This document shows, one piece after another, positions 33,097 to 41,936 of a stretch of DNA of 64,000 nt (positions are counted from its first letter, which is position 1; the number at the start of each line of letters is the position of its first letter). Below the pieces are notes generated by a model. The model saw only the letters and a list, made by a program, of their open reading frames with translations, made no database searches and had not been told where the DNA came from. The position numbers were made by a program, and so were the translations under genes. Source of the stretch: Thereva unica (taxonomy: Eukaryota > Arthropoda > Insecta > Diptera > Therevidae); NCBI GenBank assembly GCA_949987705.1, contig OX465281.1:161090393-161154392 (forward strand), given 5' to 3'.

Positions 33097-35059
33097 CTCT
33101 TTTTATAATCAAACACGCGTAAATTTCATAACTTCATATTTATGTGCCAACGACCAATATTCATATTTACGATTATCCCCTTCAAACTAAGGTAACAATA
33201 GGAATCAGCCATTTCATTTCAATGCCATCTATCAATTTTTCATTCTTGGCAAAGCAAAATCGTAACCGTGCATTACAATATAAGGTCCAGTGTCAGTGTC
33301 ATCCAAATCTCCGTCTGTCAAGTCGAAATTGCAATACAAGTCCGATTAATCCGTGTACTTCGGAATAATTAAAAGTAATAATATATAAAACAAGTGATTA
33401 GATATCTACTTAAATTAGTAACAACTAAAGTGAAAATAATGCTAGATAGTGTCAAACTAAGTGCGCCAAAATCCCAGATCGCACCGTAGTCTAATTAATT
33501 TGTAGTGCTTATATTTTTTAATGAAGTAAACAAAGCAAATACTACGGAATCAATAGTGAAACAAAAGCTAAAATAAAAAAAAATAATTTTCGAATTTCTC
33601 AAAGGGCAAAAAAAAAAAAAAAATTGTAGTCGGTAACAAACAAAGTGATGACAGGCAGGGCTGCTGTGACAGATCCCACACCACAAAGTGATATTAAATT
33701 TATGTAAATAGTGCAATTGATAGTCAACTTACTTGTGACATATTGTGATTCATTTATGATGCAAGCATGTAAGAATTTTTCAGATTTAATGTTACCTTCA
33801 AATATCATTGAAAATAGTACCCATTTTAGTGTCTTTGAGTTAAATTTATGTTATTGTTAGGATTATCAACTCGATATCCATTCATTTGTTTCAAAGTACT
33901 TGTGATCTTATTATTACACGTCGAAATTATAAGGTTTTCCTCAAAGGTTTTCTAAAATTTAATAAATTTTGTGCTACTTTATAGTTTAAGCGCCCAGTGA
34001 TTTCATATAGATCGTTTTATAGTCATGTCATCATGATAAGATTCTGTTTTGAGTATTCTTTTTAGGTACAAGAAGATTTCTTTTGTTTCTTTAAGCCTGC
34101 TTCAGTTTATAGTTATTTCAACCGATCCTAATTTGACCATACCTTTTGTTTTGAAAGGCAATATCAAAGTTGAGGGCGATAACAGGAGGAAGTGGCGATC
34201 GGAATTTAAATAAATAAAGTTTTGAATAGAAAGTATGGGTAATTTATGTAATTTATATGATAATGATAACAAGTGATGCGCAGTATAAGTGAAAGTATAT
34301 ATTTTCTGATTGTGATTAATTTTGGTCGGTAAATAGTTAGTGCCTATTATTTGCGTGGGATATTTACGTATAGCCAAGTGAAGTAACATGACGTTTTAAT
34401 ATACTTCGCTCGAATTTTGTAGACATTTAAAATTTTGTTAGTTTATTTTGGACGAATGTTGGCAGCTTTCAGTGTGTTGAATTTTTTTAGTATGTTCTAA
34501 ATATCCGTAATAAAAGTTGGTGATCTTATTTAGTAATTTTCTAAAATCTTGCCGCCCGTGTTAACCCATTGGTTAATCACTAATTGATGATCGATTAATG
34601 TGTCAAACACATCCGGTTTAGTTCCGAAGAAGTTTAAACTGTTTCGATTTACAGTTTTGTGAGGTTCAATTGGTATCGGATACCTTTTATGATTAAATCA
34701 AGTTTCACTACAAAAGTTTCTTCTTGTAAACCGTGCTCTACAACAAATAATTTCCTTTAACCGCATCAATTTATTAGTGCTTTCGAATAGAGCTTATAAT
34801 ATACACACTGACTATAATCTAATACAAAATGTCAGATAACTGGCAAAAGATAAACTTGCGAAATTTTCGTGTTTAGGAAATGTGAAGATACCAATCATTC
34901 ATAATATTCAGCTTGCTTGTGACCTACACGAGACACGAGCTGAATACTAGTATTATTTAATATCAGTAAACTAGTGCTTAAGATTAATCGTACAAAATTT
35001 TTGGTAGTGCTAAGTTTAAGTTCTCAATTCTGTGCGTAAAGAAATTTAATTGATAGAAA
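33097..35059 (+). other. Long non-coding leader of the AIG1-carrying element
   Basis: About 2 kb without a recognisable frame on the plus strand. AT-rich. In a gene-carrying element it would contain the packaging region and perhaps the 5' UTR of the captured mRNA; I cannot delimit these. Minus-strand open stretches (33495-34389) have no family signature. Confidence 0.55.
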
Positions 35060-35809
35060 ATGTCGAGATCAAGAGCAAGTGATACGTGGGATCGCGGTAT
35101 CTTCTCCGCTCTACGAACAATTATGCATTTAATTACCGCCACACATTATTGGTACGCGATTTACTACGATTTCAATCACGTTAAAATTCCGGTAGGCTCC
35201 AGGTTCCACGGAATGGGAAACTCTTTCGGAGGGAAATTCAAGTACCTGACTGTTTTAGATGCGTTTATCCAAGCAATCTACTTCACGATAAGTCTTTTAA
35301 ATGATTTTATCGGAACAAACGAAGTAGCACCAAAGAAAACGCCTACTATACGACAGTTAAAAGATTATTTGCTGGCAGCACTAGCATTTCCTGTAGCACT
35401 AAACGTTGGTATATCATTTTGGACAGTAATGGCTATAGACAGGGAGCTGGTCTTCCCAAAAGCGTTTGACGGATTCTTTCCCAGTTGGCTTAATCATGTT
35501 ATGCACACAAATATAATGGTATTTATTGTGCTAGAGATGTTTATCTCCTTTAGACAATATCCTAAACGTAGTAAAGGATTACTAGACCTTCTATTGTTTA
35601 TGGCAGGATATTTAGTTTGGCTTCCTATTATAAAACACGTTTCTGGTGTTTGGGTATATCCATCATTAGAAGCATTGGATCTTCCACAACGAATCGCCTT
35701 CTTTATTGTTAATTTAGGATTGGTAGTATTCTTGTATTTAACTGGTGAATCCCTTAACAATAAGATTTGGATAAAAGAACTAAAGCTTGCGCATCGTAAG
35801 ACAAATTAA
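35060..35809 (+). CDS. AIG1/ADTRP-family membrane hydrolase captured in an LTR element
   Basis: Intact 249-codon, intronless gene with a good start (GAAAATG). The family (AIG1, ADTRP) are multi-pass membrane threonine hydrolases that cleave fatty-acid esters of hydroxy fatty acids. The two catalytic positions are recognisable from context: Thr64 in GGKFKYLTVLDAFIQ and His149 in WLNHVMHTNIMVF. Predicted membrane segments lie at about 15-37, 60-81, 103-127, 149-162, 174-192 and 211-231, the usual six. Other family features are the N-terminal HYWYAIYYDF and the late YPSLEALDLPQRIAFFIV region. Length matches full-length family members. It is transcribed in the sense of the element. Lack of introns and position between LTRs indicate mRNA capture; the uninterrupted frame and conserved active site suggest recent capture or selection. 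Confidence 0.9.
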   Translation: MSRSRASDTWDRGIFSALRTIMHLITATHYWYAIYYDFNHVKIPVGSRFHGMGNSFGGKFKYLTVLDAFIQAIYFTISLLNDFIGTNEVAPKKTPTIRQLKDYLLAALAFPVALNVGISFWTVMAIDRELVFPKAFDGFFPSWLNHVMHTNIMVFIVLEMFISFRQYPKRSKGLLDLLLFMAGYLVWLPIIKHVSGVWVYPSLEALDLPQRIAFFIVNLGLVVFLYLTGESLNNKIWIKELKLAHRKTN

Positions 35810-36443
35810 ATTTAATTTAGCTACAAATTAATATATCAAAAAAAAAATACGGTTAAGGTATTTAAAAAAAAAAAAAACAAAAACCAAAAACAAAAAAAAA
35901 CGATTCCATAGAACTTTAAAACAAAATTTTTTTGCACTTGCGTAGGGTATTTTTCATATGCAAACGATTTGTTTTTATTAAATTAAAATAAAGTTAGAAT
36001 TCTTTGTAGCTTCAAGTAATTTTACTAAATGATAAACAAAACATTCATAATTAATTTGTTTTCCTATTGTTTAAAGTTTTTGCTTAGTTGTAGAATCCAC
36101 GTGTATTTAAAGGGCATTTTTTAAGCGATCAGTAAATCTAAATTTCTCTATAAAATGTATTACGAGTCATTTTATTAAAATATATAATGAAGAGATTACC
36201 AAATTATACACATATATACAGTATATGAAAGAAACTAAGTACTTTCGGACAAATCCAAGGGATTCTCCGCGATGAATGCACAGTTTCTGAAAAGATTTCT
36301 GACCTGTGTTATAGATTAAAAGATAGGAATGGGGTGGATATTGGTAAATGGCACATAAAGGATCTTAAAAAGTAGTATTTGTTAAATAGTATATTTTTCA
36401 AGTTAATAATCCTTTTATAATCGTGTACTTCCAATAATTATTG
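35810..36443 (+). other. 3' non-coding region after the AIG1-like gene
   Basis: AT-rich with A-runs at 35842-35905 that could be the remnant of the captured mRNA's poly(A) tail or simply A-rich UTR. Several aataaa-like motifs. No gene. Confidence 0.5.
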
Positions 36444-36613
36444 TTAAGAGCGGCAAGCGTAGAGCTCCCGACTCAACTAATGTACAAAAAACTAATAATT
36501 ATTATTAAGAGCGGCAAGCGTAGAGCTCCCGACTCAACTCAAGTTATAAATCCTTTTAATCGTGTATTTCCATTGTTATTAAGAGCGGCAAGCGTAGAGC
36601 TCCCGACTCAACT
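36444..36613 (+). repeat. Three copies of a 35 bp repeat before the polypurine tract
   Basis: TTAAGAGCGGCAAGCGTAGA and the next 15 bases occur at 36444-36478, 36505-36539 and 36579-36613, identical by eye, spaced 61 and 74 bp, each followed by a related ...taca(a)aaaa stretch. The spacing and identity in an otherwise AT-rich UTR suggest an RNA-level signal. Confidence 0.9.
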
Positions 36614-36678
36614 AGTATACAAAAAAAAATTGTCCTTAACACGGATTCGCGAAGCACAATTTTTTTTTCCCCAGGTTC

Positions 36679-36686
36679 GGAGGAAA
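36679..36686 (+). promoter_or_regulatory. Polypurine tract
   Basis: GGAGGAAA directly abuts the TG of the 3' LTR at 36687, as needed for plus-strand DNA priming. Confidence 0.75.
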
Positions 36687-37895
36687 TGTAGCATATCAAA
36701 ATTGCTACAAATCCAAAATATTAAAAAAAGTCCTAAGTCCTAAATGAAATCTTAGTAAAGCACAAAATTATTTCAAAATAAACATAATATAAATATTACA
36801 AAAATTTAACAATGACAAACCAAACATAAATATTACAAAAATTTAACAATGACAAATCAAACATAGATATTACAAAAAATTTATTTTAATTAGACCTAAC
36901 AATTAAAATACCTAATCAATTAAAAACCTGTAAGACCCAAACAGAGCGGAAGTTCGAATGCCCGAGTCTTCGAAAACGGCCGCGTGGCGAGGAAATAGAG
37001 AACCGATCCTTCTTCTCGTGCCAGCATGCAAAGAGTATAGACCTATAGTGAACAGAAAAGTAAAATTTAGAAAAGTGGAATTCAGTAAAGTTTAAAACAT
37101 TTAATATATATATAATTACTCTAAATAAATGTATCAAAGTTAAAAAATATGAGTAGTACACTCATAATAAAAAAAATGTACCTAATTAAATAGTGCTCCA
37201 GGTAGCCAGAACACATAAAATAAAAAGAAAGGGAATATGCAACAAAGGAAATAATTAAAACTACCTACCAACCACCAGGGAAAAGGAAATATATGGCATA
37301 TAATAAAAGCATAACCTGTTGGAGGAGACAAATAAATCAACGCCACATGCAGACACTGCACAACTTAACCAACGTGGGACTTCCAGATAAGAAAAAAAAC
37401 ATAATAATTCATATATATAAAATAAAATAAAAAAAAGAAAAAAAACCTTATTATAACTTATATTTATTCTATTATATTTATTATATTACATATTTATTTA
37501 ACTTAATATCTATATTGGTCAAATTCATGCTTACATAGTCTGTAAATTATTCCCCTTAATTTATTATTTATTTAAATTGCATGCCTAGGAAATACAATAT
37601 TAGTTAGATGGGCCCGGATTAAGTAGGTAAGCGAGTAAGTAGCATAAGGATGCTTATACCTTTAAGAAGTTTCGAATATTATAATAAATTACTAAGCGTT
37701 ATGTGTAAGGCATTTGAGAAAAAGGATATGTTTTTATTTCATTCTCCGCAAACCAATTTATTTCCAAAAGAAAAGAAATATTATGACAGGGAACTACTTA
37801 TACAAATTTCGTCGCCTTCCATGGCCTACGAAGGGTTCCCGTCCGGGAAAAAGTAATAAACGTTAGATCCACGATATTAAAGGAAAATACGCGAT
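36687..37895 (+). repeat. 3' LTR of the AIG1-carrying element
   Basis: Near-identical to 31859-33072 (for example gctacaaatcc versus gctacgaatcc; cccgtccggg versus cccgcccggg). Followed by the duplication aagta and then satellite sequence. Confidence 0.92.
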
Positions 37896-40500
37896 AAGTA
37901 ATGCAATAAGCTAAGTCTTTAGATTCATGGCTACCTCCTTAGGAGGGCCGGTTACCATTCTTACAATCAGGCGGCGATAAGCAATACAATATACTCAGAA
38001 CATCATTAGGTCCATGGCGGCCTCCTCAGGAGGGTGGGTTACCATTCTCTTCAGAACCCTTTCGACATGGGTATCAAATGAAAGGGTATGATAAGTAGAA
38101 TACCATAAGCAATATAGTATACTCAATATTTCGTTTGGTCCATGGCGGCCATCTCAAGAGGACGGATTAACATTTCCTTCACAACCCCCTCAACATGGGT
38201 ATCAAACAAAGGTCAAGTAATGCAATAAGCTGTGTGTTTAGATCCATGGCGACCTCCTCAGGAGAGCCGGTTACCATTCTCTTCAGAACACTTTCGACAT
38301 GGGTATCAAATGAAAGGGTATGATAAGTAAAACACCATAAGCAATGCAATATACTCAGAACATCATTAGGTCCATGGCGGCCTCCTCAGGACGGTGGGTT
38401 ACCATTCTCTTCAAAACCCTTTCGACATGGGTATCAAATGAAAGGGTATGATTAGTAGAATACCATAAGCAATATAGTATACTCAATATTTCGTTTGGTC
38501 CATGGCGGCCATCTCAAGAGGACGGATTAACATTTCCTTCACAACCTCCTTGACATGGGTATCAAACGAAAGCGCATCAAAAGTAATGCAATAAGCTATG
38601 TCTTTAGATCCATGGCGACGTCCTCAGGAGGGCCGGTTACCATTCTTACAATCAGGCGGCGATAAGCAATACAATATACACAGAACATCATTAGGTCCAT
38701 GGCGGCCTCCTCAGGAGGGTGGGTTACCATTCTCTTCAGAACCCTTTCGACATGGGTATCAAATGAAAGGGTATGATAAGTAGAATACCATAAGCAATAT
38801 AGTATACTCAATAATTCGTTTGGTCCTTGGCGGCCATCTCAAGAGGACGGATTAACATTTCCTTCACAACCCCCTCAACATGGGTATCAAACAAAGGTCA
38901 GGTAATGCAATAAGCTGTGTCTTTAGATCCATGGCGACCTCCTCAGGAGGGCCGGTTACCATTCTCTTCAGAACCCTTTCAACATGGGTATCAAATGAAA
39001 GGGTATGATAAGTAAAACACCATAAGCAATACAATATACTCAGAACATCATTAGGTCCATGGCGGCCTCCTCAGGAGGGCGGGTTACCATTCTCTTCAGA
39101 ACCCTTTCGACATGGGTATCAAATGAAAGGGTATGATAAGTAGAATACCATAAGCAATATATTATACTCAATATACTCAGAACATCATTAGGTCCATGGC
39201 GGCCTCCTCAGGAGGGTGGGTTACCATTCTCTTCAGAACCCTTTCGACATGGGTATCAAATGAAAGGGTATGATAAGTAGAATACCATAAGCAATATCGT
39301 ATACTCAATATTTCGTATAGTGTTTCATTAGATCCATGGCGGCCTCCTCAGGAGGGTGGGTTACCATTCTCTTCAGAACCCTTTCGACATGGGTGTCAAA
39401 TGAAAGGGTATGATAAGTAGAATACCATAAGCAATATATTATACTCAATATTTCTTTTGGTCCATGGCGGCCATCTCAAGAGGACGGATTAACATTTTCT
39501 TCACAACCCCCACGACATGGGTATCAAACGAAAAGGCATCATAAGTAATGCAATAAGCTATGTCTTTAGATCCATGGCCACCTCCTCAGGAGGGTGGGTT
39601 ACCATTCTCTTCAGAACCCTTTCGACATGGGTATCAAATGAAAGGGTATGATAAGTAAAACACCATAAGCAATACAATATACTCAGAACATCATTAGGTC
39701 CATGGCGGCCTCCTCAGGAGGGTGGGTTACCATTCTCTTTAGAGCCCTTTCGACATGGGTATCAAATGAAAGGGTATGATAAGTAGAATACCATAAGCAA
39801 TATAGTATACTCAATATTTCGTTTGGTCCATGGCGGCCATCTCAAGAGCACGGATTAACATTTCCTTCATAACCCCCTCGACATGGGTATCAAACGAAAG
39901 GGCATCATAAGTAATGCAATAAGCTATGTCTATAGATCCATGGCGACCTCCTCAGGAGGGCCGGTTACCATTCTCTTCAGAACATTTTCGACATGTGTAT
40001 TAAATGAAAGGGTATGATAAGTAAAACATCATAAGCAATGCAATATACTCAGAACATCATTAGGTCCATGGCGGCCTCCTCAGGACGGTGGGTTACCATT
40101 CTCTTCAATACCCTTTCGACATGGGTATCAAATGAGAGGGTATGATTAGTAGAATACCATAAGCAATATAGTATACTCAATATTTCGTTTGGTCCATGCC
40201 GGCCATCTAAAGAGGACGGATTAACATTTCCTTCACAACCTCCTTGACATGGGTATCAAACGAAAGGGCATCAAAAGTAATGCAATAAGCTATGTCTTTA
40301 GATCCATGGCGACCTCCTCAGGAGGGCCGGTTACCATTCTCTTCAGAACACTTTCGACATGGGTATCAAATGAAAGGGTATGATAAGTAAAACACCATAA
40401 GCAATGCAATATACTCAGAACATCATTAGGTCCATGGCGGCCTCCTCAGGACGGTGGGTTACCATTCTCTTCAGAGCACGGCTTACCATTTTCATCGCAA
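37896..40500. repeat. Satellite array, continued (about 125 bp monomers)
   Basis: About 20 tandem monomers carrying cgacatgggtatcaaatgaa, gtatgataagtagaatacc, tccatggcggcc and tcaggagggtgggttacc. Several monomer subtypes alternate (tcctcaggagg versus atctcaagagg), giving a multi-monomer pattern. Decays after 40470. Short frames in it are repeat artefacts. Confidence 0.92.
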
Positions 40501-41120
40501 CACCCGCGACGTAGGTAGTACAGAAAAGGGTGTGATAAGTAAAATACCATAAGCTATATGAGGTCATTGTAAATTTTACTTGGCGGCTAACATAAACTGG
40601 TGGATTGCCTAACTTTACAACAACCTCCACATGGGAATCACATGAAAGGAATTGCCATGTAGAAAAAAATAAGCTACGTGAAGTAATTCAAAATTTAATA
40701 TTCACATCAGTTACATAATTTAAATTAATACGGCAAATTATTCAAAGTAAAACGAAACATAAAAGTTTCAGATAATTATGACTCAAATTTAATTTATAGA
40801 TGTTTTTATATGAAGAAAGCAGTTAAATACAGTCAAAAGTCAGCTAAAGGCTTTTCAGTAAAAGAGTAGCTGCGAGCACTCATGAGAGAAAATAGTAAAA
40901 ATGATCAAAAAAAAGATGCTGCTATTATTGAAATAAAAATCATATAAAATTAATTTAGCTTACTTCTTCATTTTAATTTTCAGGAATTTCAAAATTAAAA
41001 AGATTGGTATATTATTAGTAGATTTAGGTAACAATTTTCCACATGTATCCGTCATAATATCAAGACCATGTTAAAAAGTGATTGCAAAATGTCGCACACA
41101 AGACTAAAAAGCAGATAATA
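40501..41120. other. Degraded satellite and AT-rich sequence
   Basis: A last, much diverged monomer reaches about 40660; after that AT-rich sequence with no gene or repeat I recognise. Confidence 0.5.
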
Positions 41121-41615
41121 ATTATTAGATAAAAAAAACTTTTTAATATAATACGTTTTTATAACGAACTAAAAAGTATAAAATAATGGCACTAGCCCCA
41201 TACAGATTTAGAACCTCAAACATATTTCTAACACCATACAGATAGTCCTGAAAATTTGTGATTGTGAATTTGTAATAGCGATTGTGAATTTGTATAGCTA
41301 TGAAAATATATGTAAAATTTTAAACGAAAAAACGTGGGGCGTATGCTATAGACAATAGCAGTAAGGAGTGTAGAGTAGCTGGGTTGAGAAATCATTCGCA
41401 TCAATCATATATACGCCCCACGTTTTTTCGTTTAAAATTTTACATATATTTTCATAGCTATTACAAATTCACAATCACAAATTTTCAGGACTATCTGTAT
41501 GGTGTTAGAAATATGTTTGAGGTTCTAAATCTGTATGGAGCTAGTGCCATTATTTTATACTTTTTAGTTCGTTATAAAAACGTATTATATTAAAAAGTTT
41601 TTTTTATCTAATAAT
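41121..41615. repeat. 495 bp near-perfect palindrome (fold-back)
   Basis: Left arm 41121-41344 and right arm 41411-41615 are reverse complements over about 205 bp, separated by 66 bp. The left arm has an extra about 20 bp tandem copy of gattgtgaatttgta. Such long arms around a short loop are typical of fold-back transposons or of an inverted duplication. No coding content. Confidence 0.88.
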
Positions 41616-41936
41616 TTTTGTTATTTATTTTATTTTCTTTACGGCTTTTTTTCAAATTTATTATTCATTTCTTTCTTTCTTTTTTTTATATATATATTTA
41701 TAATTTGATTTTGTTTTAACTTTTTCTTTTATTCTGTTTTTTTTTTTTTTTTTTTAATTTTTTATATATTTATATTTTCGTTTTTATATTTTTTTTTGTT
41801 ATGTTAGCCTTAAGAATTTCGTCTTATCTTCTTCTTCTTCTATCTTTCTCTCTTCTTTCAATGCTTCACACTTCTCTTTATATTATTTCTGCGTGTGTGA
41901 TTCTGTTTATGTGGCTCTGTTGCTCATTATATAACT
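41616..41936 (+). other. T-rich leader before ORF2
   Basis: Low-complexity T-rich DNA, including a T20-like run near 41735. The last 100 bases probably belong to the ORF1-ORF2 intergenic part of the non-LTR element. Confidence 0.5.

Larger units (their letters stand above)
31859..37895 (+). mobile_element. LTR retrotransposon carrying an intact AIG1/ADTRP-like gene, no gag/pol
   Basis: 5' LTR 31859-33072 and 3' LTR 36687-37895 (about 1.21 kb) are nearly identical: by eye about five substitutions and a few short indels. Both start TGTAGCATATC. The unit is flanked by aagta (31854-31858; 37896-37900), and uninterrupted satellite monomers elsewhere (for example 39895-39940) show the empty site. 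A primer-binding site follows the 5' LTR and a GGAGGAAA polypurine tract precedes the 3' LTR, giving plus orientation. The 3.6 kb internal region codes only for the AIG1-like protein. It lacks recognisable gag, protease, RT and integrase, so its movement must depend on another element. LTR similarity says the insertion is recent. Confidence 0.92.

Noticed and set aside
33495..34389. Minus-strand open stretches in the leader of the AIG1-carrying element
   Set aside because: Low-complexity hydrophobic translations, opposite to the element's sense, with no family signature.
35060..35809. The AIG1-like gene as an ordinary resident host gene
   Set aside because: It lacks introns and lies between near-identical LTRs with a shared target duplication, primer site and polypurine tract, so the gene was carried in.
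37896..40500. Regular repeats considered as a CRISPR-like array
   Set aside because: Monomers are contiguous and diverged with no unique spacers, and the context is eukaryotic. It is satellite DNA.
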